From contig OY755242.1 in NCBI GenBank assembly GCA_963576725.1, positions 24,417,869 through 24,481,868 on the forward strand: a DNA stretch of 64,000 nucleotides, given 5' to 3'. Source of the DNA: Azorinus chamasolen. Its lineage: Eukaryota > Mollusca > Bivalvia > Cardiida > Solecurtidae. The notes below the pieces were generated by a model that did not search any database, was not told where the DNA came from, and saw only the letters and a list, made by a program, of their open reading frames with translations. Positions within the stretch are counted from its first letter, which is position 1. Every line of letters starts with the position of its first letter. Shown in pieces: positions 11,396-23,964 of the stretch. A program made the position numbers and the translations under genes.

Positions 11396-11572
11396 GTCCA
11401 TGCTTATAAAGCTTTTTAGTTGAGTCTGGGTTCGTTCTCAAGCTTTTGATTGGTCAGATTTGAGTTATCAAGCTTTTGATTGGTCAGATTTGAGCATGAG
11501 GCTCAAATCTGACAAATCAAAAAAATTGAGAACGAACTCAGACTCAACTAAAAGTTTTATAAGCACGGACAC
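11396..11572. repeat. Foldback element G, copy 1
   Basis: Arms run from GTCCATGCTTATAAAGCTTT to its inverse AAAGTTTTATAAGCACGGAC. They include TGATTGGTCAGATTTGAG and its inverse CTCAAATCTGACAAATCA. The left arm contains a tandem repeat of CAAGCTTTTGATTGGTCAGA. A second copy lies at 29344-29456. Confidence 0.75.
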
Positions 11573-11630
11573 TGGTTTGTTATTACTGAATTAGATTTTC
11601 ACATAACCCCGTCCTCCTTTTAACTATACA

Positions 11631-12125
11631 CTTAAAGAGGAGGTCCCTACAATGATCGCATATTTTCAATAATGTCATAAAACTTGGTATTTGTTATGCT
11701 CTATCATTATTATGAAGGTTCCCAGTTTGAACTTATATCGAAAAATGCCCATGTGATACAAATAAACCGATTTCATCAATAACTGATAATTTTTGTTCTA
11801 CAACACAGTATTATCGACATTTTCCGTAAATTCTTCCGCGTTTTGCCGATGTCCCCCGATCTCGCCATTGTTTACGTAATAGCTTTCTCGGAAGTGGTCG
11901 GAGAATCGCGAATAGGGCGAACAGTTACGAAACTAAAACTCAACCCGAGTTAAAAAAACCGTAAAACCGGGATCAGCGATATCAAACACATGGATGTTTT
12001 GTCATTATAAACGGTAATTGGATGGGGCTTTTTGTGATATACTACTTTTCAGCATATAAACAAATGAGTTTTGTATATTTTAAGTGTTTATGAAACGCGT
12101 CAAATGTAGGGACATCCCCTTTAAG
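11631..12125. mobile_element. TIR element K, non-autonomous
   Basis: The left end CTTAAAGAGGAGGTCCCTAC A is matched by the inverse of TGTAGGGACATCCCCTTTAA G on the right. About 495 bp with no reading frame. No clear target duplication. Confidence 0.7.
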
Positions 12126-12132
12126 GCACGTA

Positions 12133-12371
12133 CTAACGGTATGACAAATGCGCCTCTTACGCCCTGAAAACAGTGTAGACCCCTGGAGATCAGATGCCGT
12201 CTGACCTCGTTCTACCCTGTTTACTTAGGACATTATAATACATCTGATTCTACAAGTTTCTAGCCATACCATACAAAACACGTGTACATATGCTATTATA
12301 AAAATTCAGTTGCTAAATATTCATGATGCCATTATTTCTTACATGAATATTCAACAGGAGAATGGCTAATA
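12133..12371 (-). repeat. M2 element, degraded
   Basis: Contains CAGTGTAGACCCC and GATCAGATGCCGTCTGACC, then ATGCTATTATAAAAATTCAG and TTACATGAATATTCAACAGG. The ends have decayed. Confidence 0.55.
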
Positions 12372-12608
12372 ATTTATTTCATAAACGCCTATTTTAACGG
12401 TTTGCAAACAGAGTAGACTCAAATAAAACTGCTTCTGTAGGGAAATTCTGAACAGGGTCTGCTCTGTTTGTTAATAGAATTAAATAGGCCGGTTCTATTA
12501 TTTCCAAGGTCAAAAATCCCCTTGCTAATATGCCACTTTTAAACATTCAATTACTTGATAGCCAGGAAGTCATTATTGCTGCATAAATATTAATGAGGCA
12601 AAGGGCTG
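12372..12608 (-). repeat. M2 element, degraded
   Basis: Directly follows the previous copy. The arms CAAACAGAGTAGACTC and GGGTCTGCTCTGTTTG are present, but the central arms no longer pair. Confidence 0.55.
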
Positions 12609-12688
12609 ACAGTACTCTTGTAAACTCGGTTGTTTATTCATTGATGTGACACAATGCACAATGCGGTCCGATAACCTGGTAAACAGTA

Positions 12689-12939
12689 TTAACCCTTCGC
12701 TTGCTATTCGCGTCAATATACCTACCTGTAAATAGTGAAGACCCAGATGAGACAGCTCCTGCAGGAGCTGTCTCATCAGGGTCTGTACTATTTACAAGTT
12801 GATTGTGCAACCACTGCACTCTACAGCAGTGATTGCACAGCGCAATACTTGTACACAGTGAAGATATATGTAATTATACAACAGGGCATGGGTAAAGAAG
12901 GAGAAATGTATTTTTAAAATTCAGCAAGAGAAGGGTTAA
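12689..12939 (+). repeat. M5 element
   Basis: M5 is ~250 bp: TTAACCCTTCGCTTGCTATT, a perfect hairpin AGTGAAGACCCAGATGAGAC AGCTCC-TGCA-GGAGCT, and AAATTCAGCAAGAGAAGGGT TAA. This copy is complete with TTAA at both ends. It is very close in sequence to the copies at 18672, 44697 and 49502, so the family was recently active. Confidence 0.85.
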
Positions 12940-13264
12940 GCTTCAGCCATGTATCCGACCCTTTACTCCTTGGGTATTCATGTAAACAAGTGTTTTATGA
13001 ATATTAATGAAGTTATATTTATAATTGAACACGAATGAAATTATTTTTGACCTGGTAATTATTGAAAAACAGATGTACACGTATATACCCCCATTAGTTA
13101 ACTGAGCAGACCCTGTTTGTAAAGACTTTCAAAGGTGTATATACAGAGTAAAGGAAATCAATTTATAAATTCACGCGATGACGGGGAGCCTGGGAAAATA
13201 TTTGAAAGGAAATGGGAGTATCCAAATATATCCACCATCCATTCATGTATTAACATAGGAGTAG

Positions 13265-13405
13265 TGCTTATTGCAGGGGAAAAGTAAAACAGAAAGCTCC
13301 AACAAAAGCTTTCTGTATTTCTTTTGACCGGCATTAAGCTACCAGCTGTCTTAAAGACCTACAGTTAGACCTCTTATTAATGCTCGCTTAAGAAGGCTCT
13401 GGCGC
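13265..13405 (+). repeat. T1 fragment
   Basis: Hairpin GTAAAACAGAAAGCTCC..AAAGCTTTCTGTATTTC, then GCATTAAGCTACCAGCTGTC and TGCTCGCTTAAGAAGGCTC. Both outer ends are lost. Confidence 0.55.
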
Positions 13406-13698
13406 ACATACCACTGCCTTGGTCCGGGCTCGAACTATACGTACATTACATAGCGCAGTTTGGGTGTGGCCTAGGTCGTGGTTAATCGTGACATTTAGGC
13501 TTAGCTTCCGATAAATTGAAATCGTACAGAACGGGATTCTGTTCACACGTATTACCAGATGATCAGAATAACCCATAAATGTAAAGTACACGTTCCAGAA
13601 AATTAAGTCTTATTCTTTTTATTTCTAGAGAAAATCATGTATGGGACCTTCATACGGAGTCAGAGCTAATTATAATTATTCAAATACTAAACTCATAA

Positions 13699-13793
13699 TT
13701 TCTCCACCAAACCCTATGTTGTGACCACTCTTTAAAATCGTCTCTTCGAGATGATTCTAAAGAGTAGTCACAACAAAGGGTTTGGTGGAGAAA
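13699..13793. repeat. Foldback element I, copy 1
   Basis: A near-perfect palindrome from TTTCTCCACCAAACCCTATG to its inverse GGGTTTGGTGGAGAAA, with apex TCGTCTCTTCGAGATGA. Diverged relatives lie at about 22860-22935, 42000-42085 and 46480-46560. Confidence 0.75.
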
Positions 13794-14155
13794 TAAAGAG
13801 GGTTTTTTTTTGTTTTTTTTTAATTTACGCATTTTATCTGGAGCTCCAACAGATCCGTCTTTCGTAATTAACCCCTGGATTTAAATGTCACCAAACGTAT
13901 AAGTGGCGTGAGTCACATTTTTTACCCTTATGTTATAACAGCTACAGAGGTATAGTCTATCGTCATTCTCAAATCCAATGCATTACTGAAAATGAAATAT
14001 ATCGATAATTGCTAGAGTCACTGCAATACTAGTGTCAAACAATCCAGAATCTGGCCTTAAGAAATGTTTTAATGGTACTGTTTTGGGTCTGAACTGTTTG
14101 CAATTAGTACTTACTGTGCGTAAGTTACACTGTTATATGTAGGCGGAGCTTGTTG

Positions 14156-14163
14156 TATAAATA
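14156..14163 (+). promoter_or_regulatory. TATA box of the CCP/TSP1 gene
   Basis: TATAAATA, 53 bp before the ATG of exon 1. Transcription would begin about 30 bp downstream, near 14186-14192 (GCAGCAAGAG), giving a ~30 nt 5' leader. A GGCGGAG stretch lies just upstream. Position and match to the TATA consensus are seen; use is inferred. Confidence 0.55.
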
Positions 14164-14216
14164 CCAGTGACAGTGTGTACCGCAGCAAGAGATATAATAT
14201 ATTACACACATACACA

Positions 14217-14307
14217 ATGCAGAGGTTAACATTGTTTGGGATGATACTTTTCTGTATCGTTCTTTGGGCTGACCCACTGTTTTCGGCAACATTGGAGTTA
14301 TTTCCAG
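14217..14307 (+). CDS. Exon 1: signal peptide
   Basis: Starts at the first ATG after the TATA box. Encodes MQRLTLFGMILFCIVLWADP followed by LFSATLELFP: a short basic start, a ~13-residue hydrophobic core and a likely signal peptidase site after FSA. The donor is CCAG|GTAAGT. It ends after one base of a codon, matching the phase of exon 2. Linking it to exon 2 across 8.2 kb rests on phase, orientation and the need for a signal peptide. Confidence 0.7.
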
Positions 14308-17300
14308 GTAAGTTAACTTTGTCGCTGTCATACATGTCATCTGCCCCAATGTTCAATTTTGAATTTTCTTCATTTTTGTTTCAAAAACATAATCATACAG
14401 TGGTACCAACCAGTTTGGATCCAGATGAGACAACTAGTCACTCGGTGTCTCATCTTGATCCAGACTTTACATATACAGTAAAACCTCTATAACGGCCACT
14501 AAATTGTGTTAATTATAGTTGGTATTTAGGACAGGTGGATGCAGGTGGATGCTTAAAGCAAGGTGAAATTAACACAGAACGCTCCTATAGGAGCGTTCTG
14601 TTTTACTTTCATCTTGCTTTAAATAATCAGTCACCTGCCTTTTTACATAAAATACTTGATGTATTTTAGTGACCGTTATAGAGAGGTTTTACTGTATAAT
14701 GGTACGTACTGACAGATTCTGCATTGGCAGTTAAATAATGATATTACTGGATTATATATTGTTGCATCATCAACTTTTCGTTTACCGCGAGCAAAATTGT
14801 TCCATGTGAACTGGCACAAGATAAAAATACTATAGTTCTCTTTCTATATATATTTATATACAGTAAACCCTCTCTGTAACGGCCACTAAATTACATCAAG
14901 TATTTTGTGTTAAAGGCAGGTGACTGCTTGAAGCAAGGTGAAAGTAAAACAGAACGACCCTTAAGCGCTTTTGAACGCACCCATCCTGTGTGAAAAGAGC
15001 GCTATATAAATGTGGTATAATAATAATAATAATACTTTCACCTTGCTTAAAGCAGTCACCCGTCTTAAATACGACTAATTAACATAATTTAGTGGCCGTT
15101 ATAGAGAGGCTTTACTGTAACTCTTATGATAAAGTACAATAAACCCTGCTATCCATTTTTTTGAACATAGGAGTCTTAACATACAGTTGAACTTCGATAA
15201 CTCGAACTTTAAGGGACCATACAAATAAGTTCGAGATAACAGAAGTTCTAGTTATCCGATTTCTAATCTGAACAATTTATCGAGTTCACAGCTTAATAAA
15301 GGTCTAAAGTAATGCTGAAAGCTCCTGTAGGAGCTTTCAGCATTACTTTAGACCTGTATTAAGCTGCAAAATATGTTTCTATATATTTGTAGCGATGCTA
15401 TTTAGAGCATGTTCTGTATTGTAAGTTTTGGGAGGGCTAAACTTTTTGTTCGAATTATCTAAAGTTCGAGTTATCTGAGTTCGAGATATCGAAATTCAAC
15501 TGTGTTTGTGGTTGTTTAATGCAGGGAAAAAATAATTGATAAAGCTCCTATAGGAGCTTTTTTCATTACTTTTGACCTGCATTAAGCTACAACCTGTCTT
15601 TCAGACCTATATACATACAAATATTGATTGCTGCTTAAGACAGGTTCTACTGTATAACACCGACGTAACTGATATAGAGTACTGCAGTACTGTTCGATCT
15701 GGTGCCAGTGAATATGCGTAAGCAGTTTGACTCCAAATAATAATTGCAACCAAGCTTGATCCAGATGAGACAGCGAAACCTTTTGAACTATTACTGGCAT
15801 GTATATTGTATATAGTCATCTCGTGAAACTCGAACTTTGCTATGTCAAAATGAACGCCTGTTGGAGGGATATCGTTTTACAAACACACCATGTTTAACCC
15901 ATTCCCTCATATTGACGGTTTTTGACAACTTTGTAAGAGTCAATTTGTGAAACCATTGTGATAAATAGAGTATTTGCTCCTATGGGAGCAAATGCTCTAT
16001 TCATCACAATGGTTACAAACTACAAAATTCTAAAATGTTCATTTTCTCTAGCTACTGCTCCTTTTTCGGTAGATTTATTCAAAGAGGTTGTATCTAAATA
16101 TAGCCTATGAGGTAATGGGTTAAATCCTTCTTTAAAGCCTTCCCGATCTTACTGGCATTGGCAAACAGTCTAGACCCATATCGGACGTTGAGTTACTCGG
16201 TGTCTAATCAGGAGCTAAGCTGTTCCACACTCTGTCGTCATGACCGATCGGAAGTTGTCAATATTGAAACCTCTGATAGAAATTTGAACAGAAGTTTCTG
16301 TTCACAGCGGAGTAAGCGTTAATAATAAAATAAGTACAATCTCACTAAACCTCACTAAACCTCACTAAACCTGTCGAATAAATTAGTATCAATACCAGTT
16401 TCAAAGACAGGTGGCAACTTAATGCAAGATGGATATCACATATGCAGAAATCTCCCTTTGGACACGTTATGCGTGTGACCCTGTATTAAGCAACCACATG
16501 TCTTTAAAAGACATGCATTGTTTTTATTAAAAGTTCGGCTAAGAGAGATTTCACAGTAAGGTAATATTTTGTTTGTGAAGCAAGTGCTCATTAGTGTGTT
16601 TGTTGGTTGTCTGCCAGTTCACCCGTCATGTGTTGATGTATAATTATGCTCGAGAGATGACAAAGTTTAATGTCCTTTGCGCTCCTGTATAATTCATTCC
16701 CTAATCCTCTCCCGCATACTAACGCCATTTTACACATTTGCAAACAGAGTAGACTCAGATCAGACGACTCTAGCAGGACACATTTGATTATGATCTGCTA
16801 TGATTGCTTATAAAATTAGAATATTTCTACCAATACCACACAACTCTGTGCACATGTGTCATTATAAAAATCAGCTGCTAAATATTCACGATGTCATTAT
16901 TTCTTACATGAATATTTAATAGGTACATGATTAAACAAAGAGTCCATATATACATGCGTTTTGAATCGCACTAGGGGAAATCATGGTTTGTGCACATGGT
17001 TTTTGTAAGCAATCTGGACATAAATCAACAACTGACTGCGTCCGATAGAGGTCACGTCACACAGTGTTACGGTCATCATTGTTTGATATTTATTTACCCG
17101 TTAACCTATTCCGTCATATTGACGACTTTTGACGACTCTGTAAAAGTTACGTTGTGAAACCATTGTGATAAATAGAGCATTTGCTCCTATAGGAGCAAAT
17201 GCTCTAATTATCACAATGGTTTCAAACTACACAATTCTAAAAAAAATGCCTTTTCTCTAGTTAATGCTCCTTTTCGGTAGATTTATTCAAAGAGGTTGTA

Positions 17301-20300
17301 TCTAAAATAGCATATGAGGAAATAGGTTAACTGATGAATTTTCATACAAGACCCCACCTATTTGAATATCAATCAATTTATTTCCTTTATAATACATGTA
17401 TATATGAAATAAAGCATTGCATCGCCTTTGCAGTAGAACACTAGTGTGACGTATATTTGTGCTAACAGAGCAGATCCTGACCAGATAGCTTCCGCAGAAT
17501 CGGTCTGATTTTGAGCTACCTTGTAAAAACGTAACATTTGGGATTATGAAATAGAAGGTTAATATTTGATCAACCAAGTCATGTTGAATTATTCGAACAG
17601 TAAAACCTTTCAACAGTGATCACCAAAAACGACCTATTATAGAATTTTCAAGTTAGGTGATAGCTTAATGCAGAGGGAAAGTTAAGTAGAAAGCTTCCAT
17701 TCGAGCTCTCTGTATTAAGTAATAGCCTGGTAATTTTACCAGGTTAAACCACAGGAGGCCATTTCGTGGGTCTACATGGTCTAAGAGGTCAAACAAATTG
17801 ATTGGGTCGATTTAGTGTTATATTATACTGTATAACACTAAATCGACCCAATCATTTTTTTGACCTTTTAGACCATGTAGAGCCACGAAATGGCCCCCTG
17901 TGGGTTAAACACTGAAGAGAATATGTATTTCTGGCGAAGTACATACCTCACAATCCAGCCAAGTGCATAATATGAAAACAAACACTCAAAGGCAACATCA
18001 ACACAATCACATCTTACTTTGTTCTGTACTTAAAACGTACTAATACTAGTGCTAGAGGCAAGGTTGAGATGGCAACAGTAAACAGTTAAATATTTGTATC
18101 ATTTACTGTAACTGTAACTTCATGAATATTCATATTGCATGTATTGATACAATTTATGACTTCATTAACTCTTTCCTCCATAATACGCCTTTTTACGACT
18201 CTTCAATAGTCACTTCTTGAAAGCATTGTAATAAATACAAATGTAGAGCATTTGCTCCTATGGAGCAAATGCTCTATTTATCACAATAGTTTCAATACTA
18301 ATAAATGCTCCTTTTCGGTAGATTTATTAAAAGAGGTTTTGTCTAAAAATAGCCTATTAGGGAAAGGGTTAATACCAATGTCTGTAAATATATGAACTTT
18401 TATTACAGCTCATTAAACAACGAGTATTTGTCATAGTAGACGGTATAGAATCAGATAGATAACATTATTAAAGCAAATAGAGTAGATCCTTATCAGGTAG
18501 CTCCTATAAGGGGCTGTATGATTTGGATATACTCCGCAAATAAACCGAAAGTAATATAGGTATATACGCGCGTTTGAAGTAAAGGATTAAATTACGTCCA
18601 GGTTGCAGTTTTATTTTGTAAAACATACTGTTACATGTACAATTATCCCGTTTTTAACACTAAATTAAGTATTAACATTTCGCTTGCTATTCACGTCAAT
18701 ATACCTACCTGCAAATAGTGAAGACCCAGATGAGACAGCTCCCGCAGGAGCTGTCTCATCAGGGTCTGCACTATTTACAAGTTGATTGTGCAACCAGTGC
18801 ACTCCACAGCAGTGATTGCAAAGCGAAATACTTGTACACAGTGAAGATATATGCAATTATACAACAGGGCATGGTGAAGAAGGAGAAATGTATTTTAAAT
18901 TTCAGCAAGAGAAGGGTTAATACTTCCCTTCATATCTTCATATAAACGCCTTATCACCAATTTGCAAACAGAGCAGACCCAGATCAGACGGCTCCTGCAG
19001 GGGCCGTCTGATCAGGGTCTGTCCTCTTTGTATATGGACACTTATAGAACTGATTATGGAGTTTCCACAGCAGTGAAAATATCCCTTTTATTGATTTCGT
19101 CCATGAATATTCACGAGATGAAGAAATCTTACATAAATGTTGCAGTAATCGCAAAAAGAACCGTTTTCTTTCATTTTGTAATGTAAAAGCCATGTCTGAT
19201 TGTCAACAAATTGGATTGTTGTAAGACACGGAATTACGCGTTCGGCATCTCATTTGGATCCAAACGCTCTGCAATTTCTACCACCTATACTGACTGGTCC
19301 ATGATGTTGGAAGGGTTAAGCTTTATAATTTGTTTTCATAAGCGTGTATAAATTAAATTATGAAACATACTGGCACTACCAGGTTACACAATAATGCCTT
19401 AAACATCCGAAGGTGTCTATCTCAAATCTAGAATTTGATTGCCAGCCAGTCTTAAGTTTCTAATGAGGCGTTCAAAGAAGTCAGTGACAGCGAATGATTC
19501 ATCAAGGGATCCTTTGATCTGGGTCAACACTGTTCGCTGATGTCACACTTTGATTCGCTTTCGTTAAATGCCATTGCAGTTGATCCTCTCTAAACCAACA
19601 GCTTAATTTATTTATTTACTTACACACGAGCTTTCCTTTACCCATTCTATTATAGGCTATTTTTAGATCCAACCACTTTGAATAAATCTACCGAAAAGGA
19701 GAGAAAAGGAAAATTTTAAGATTTTGTAGTTTGAAACCATTGTGATAAATAGAGCATTTGCTCCTATAGGAGCAAATGCTCTATTTATCACAATGGTTTC
19801 AACAGGTGACTTCTACAGAGGCGTAGAAAGGCGTATTTATGGAGGTAAGGGTTAAGAGCAGATGGCTGTTTAATGCAGAACAAAAGTAACTGCAGAACGC
19901 ATTTGCATAGCTTTTGTTCCACATTAACAAATTCAAACCCAATATTGCTTTGAAATGACATAGGCAATCAGTGTAGACCCTGCACCGATGGCTCCTTTAG
20001 GGGACCTCTGATCAGAGTCTGCGCTGTTTGCTGAGCCCACCGATGTCAGCGGCTTATACCGGCAAATATTTGGTTTGCTGTGCCCCCTCTTCGTGTAAAT
20101 GGATAAGTCCTAAAACAAGATCTGGACGGATTTCCTTAACCCTTTCACCGCCAATGTCGTTTTTATGCACCAAGACAAATAGTGCAGCCCCAGATCAGAC
20201 GCCGCCTTTTCAAGGCGGCGTCTGATCAGGGACTTCACTTTTTGTCTCAGTCTCTATTTCATACCTGTGCTTTATTCCTTTTTCAATTTGCATTTATTTA

Positions 20301-23300
20301 TCTCATTTCCTCATTGTACCAAATGATTTAACAAAATTGGATTGCAGACTACAATTAGAAATTTGGCGCCAAAAAGAGTTAAATAATATCGGAATAAATG
20401 GGTTACGCTTACACCTGTATTAAACGTTCGGAATTAAGACTTACGTATGTTGAGTGGCCTGTTAACCAATTCCCTCATAGGCTATATTAGACCCAACCTC
20501 TTTGAATAAATCTACCGAAAAGGCGCGTATACTAGAGAAAATGAAAAAATAGAATTGTGTCGTTTTGAAACCATTGTGACAAATAGAGCAGTTGCTCCTA
20601 TGGAGCATACTATTATGCTCTATTTATTACAATGGTTTCAAAAAGTGACATTTACAGAGGCGTCAAAATGCGTCAATATGTGGGAAGTTGGGAAAGGGTT
20701 GAGAAAGGCTAAATAATGTAAATGTTGTAGATTGTAGTGCTTCATTTTGTCGATAGTATTAGATTCGGGAATTACATGACCTTTATTAGCGCCTTCCCCG
20801 CTGTAACAAAACAATGTCTGCTCAATTTGGATCTAGTGAAATTTTAACTACTTCAGATTCGATCAAGCTTGTGATTAGCTATTGACAGAGGGTCAAACAG
20901 TTTGGATCCTGATAAAATGCCGAGTTATTCGGCGTCTAATCTAGATGGAAGTTGTTTGCAAAAGTCATTTAAGTCACGAGCAGCTTGATTAGTGTTGGCA
21001 TCTGTTGTTATTGATTCCATGGCGCACGTTGTGCTCGTGCCCTTTGACGGTAAATGTTAGTATGATGAATGCAGTATTTGAACCCTTCTAAACCGGACGA
21101 ATTAGTATCAGTTTCGCGGTCGTTAACTCATTCCCTCCTAGACTATTTTAGACCCAACATCTTTGAATAAATCTACCGAAAAGGAACATTAACTATAGAA
21201 AAGACAAAAAAATAGAATTGTGTAGTTTTCAAATCATTGCGATAAATAGAGCATTTGCTCCATAGGAGTAACTGCTCTATTAATAACAATGGTTTCAAAA
21301 ATGACTTTCACAGGGGCGCCAAAAGGTGTCAGTATGAGAAAATGGGTTAGGACAGGTGGCAGCTTAATGCTCTAGGTGACAGAACAACAAGCAGCTGCCA
21401 AATAGGTAGCTTTATTAAATTTCTGGTTGAGAGGGGTTTTGCTCTCACTTCATTGTCAGCGTTAGGTATATTCAATTTCCGTACAAATATCTTATCAAGT
21501 TGTCGATCAGGTTGGATCGTGATGAGATGCCGAGTTACTCGGCGTCTCATTTGAACCCAGAGTGTCTGTATACGTAACCACGACTAGACCACTGAGTGTG
21601 AAAGGGCCAGTATATAATTTATCAATACAGTAAAACCTCTCTATAATGGCCACTAAAATACTACAAGTACTTTGTGTTAAAGGCAGGTGGCTGCTTAAAG
21701 CAAGGTGAAAGTAAAACAGAACGCTCCTATAGCGGCCATCTGCCCGCTTTAAGCGGCCATCTGCCCTGAATACCAAATAATTAACACAATTTTGTGGTCG
21801 TTATAGAGAGGTTTTACTGTAACAGTTTCCCCAGACAGTAGTTGGTGTCGGTATCATTTTTGTGACTATATAAGCGTTTATACACACTTTCAAATGTTGC
21901 AGTCGGATAGTTTTTATCCCTTTGAGACACGAAGCCATCCGGCGTGAATGATGCATTGAACACTAGCGTGCAACATAGGAATTAGTAACGAAATGAGATA
22001 TTATGTATCATAAATGTATAATTAGTAACGATGTTTAAGATATTATGTATTATAAATGTATAGTTGGTAACGAAGTTTGAGATACTATGTATTATAACTG
22101 TGTAATTGGTAACGAAATATGAGATACTATGTATTATAGGTGTATACATCAAGTTTATTTCACAAACTTTATAACCATTCTGTGTAAAACAAAGTCTGTG
22201 TTGGTGGTCGAATTTGCTTTTTAACCATTCGTGTAAGAAATAATGACATCACGAATATTCATTAGCTGATTTGTTTATAATGGTACATGTAGACGGGATG
22301 TGTTTGGTATTGGTAGAAACTGTAAATCTCATCTATGATAATTTCAAAAGCAATCAAAGCAGAACCTATATTTGTCTAGCCTGTGTGCTAAGACATGCCT
22401 GATTTTAAATTATATGCAGTAATTGTAAAAATTGTGAATTACACAATATAATGAAGATATAACACTGTCAATTTATAAACCAACTTTATTTTGATATTTC
22501 CAGCTGGAGAGAAAGCCCCGTGCTCTATACCGGAAGGACCGACTTTTGATATTGCACAATACACAACAGCATTCTACTCGAATACAGATCAGTTTCCAGA
22601 ATCGGCATTTGACGGGAACTGGTACTTTAAAAGCGGTGTCAAAGTTCCAGATTCCATCACAATTCGAATAGACTGCAAGAAGGACATATACGGCGACGCC
22701 ATTCATGAATCGCACACAAGCGATTGTCGCAATGGTACATGGACGCCGAGTCTCCCAGACTGTAAAGGTACCCACTTTTTCTAAACATAATGTTAGTGTT
22801 GTTGATCTAACCACAGCCATATGAAACTTTGTAAAAGGTGTGTATTGAAATACTAAACTCACCATTTCTCTACCAAACCCTGTTATACGACACGATTCCA
22901 AAGAGTGGCAACAACATGGGTTAGACTGAGAAATGGAATTCAATGCCTCTGCAAGCTACCTTTATCCCGATCAATCTCGATGTGACCCACATTGGCAAGC
23001 AGTCTAACTGAGGTACCCAGTTGTTTGGCACACTACGTCTTTATTAGTTTCTCAAATGTTTGGGAAGTATGAGGGCCATTTTTGTATTCTTTGCGTGGCA
23101 AGGAATACAAAGGTGGCGTTCCACCGTCGAACCCATGGTAAACTCGCCTACTTGACAACTACCATTCCGTTTAGCAGTCTAGTGCAATTTATTGACCTGC
23201 ATGCGATAGATACAAAAGGCGTTTAGTCACATGGCATCCGGACTTTAGAATCTGATCTTTGTTATGTCAGAAGTAAACAGAGCAGACCCTGATTAGACGG

Positions 23301-23930
23301 CTCCTATTGGAACATCTGATCTTGGTCTACTCTATTTGCAAATGCGTGAATGGGTGTTTATATCAAGGAAAGGGTTAAATACAGGTGTTGCTAAAAGACG
23401 GAAGTTATGCAGGCGCTTTCTGCATAAATTTCATCCTGCATTAAGCATCCACCTGCTTTTAAAGACACATGTTTGTATGTCTAATCATAAAGTGATCGTT
23501 TGAGAGGGGTTCTACAGGAGATATTATTGAACGGGTAACACGTACGGTTTGGATCCTGATGAAACTCTACTGAAGATACTCATTGTTTGATCATAAATTA
23601 AAGCGGTTGGCCAATACAAGTTACATTTAACATCACGACGGTCAAACATATGGCATGCTTTATTTCACCAAATAAGCGAACACACAGTATAATGAAACTA
23701 ATATTGAAAATGATGTTGATGATACATACAATGATAAAGAAGTTGCTGATGGTGTGATTGCTACTGCTAAATATGACCATCACAATATTGAAGAAAATGA
23801 AAAAGGTGATGATCAATAATGATGATGTTGATGGTATCGATTGTTATCTGATGATGACGATAAACAATACAATGATGAAAACGATGATAGTGATGATGAT
23901 GACGATGATGGCCAATATGGTGCTGGTGGC

Positions 23931-23964
<34 letters not shown>

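Noticed and set aside
18672..18920. Regularly recurring inverted repeats resembling a CRISPR array or tRNA-like folds
   Set aside because: Spacing is irregular, copies are ~250 bp with TTAA ends, and the host is a eukaryote. They are miniature transposable elements.
22473..22943. A 156-codon minus-strand frame
   Set aside because: It is the shadow of CCP exon 2 on the opposite strand. The plus strand has the cysteine pattern and correct splice sites.
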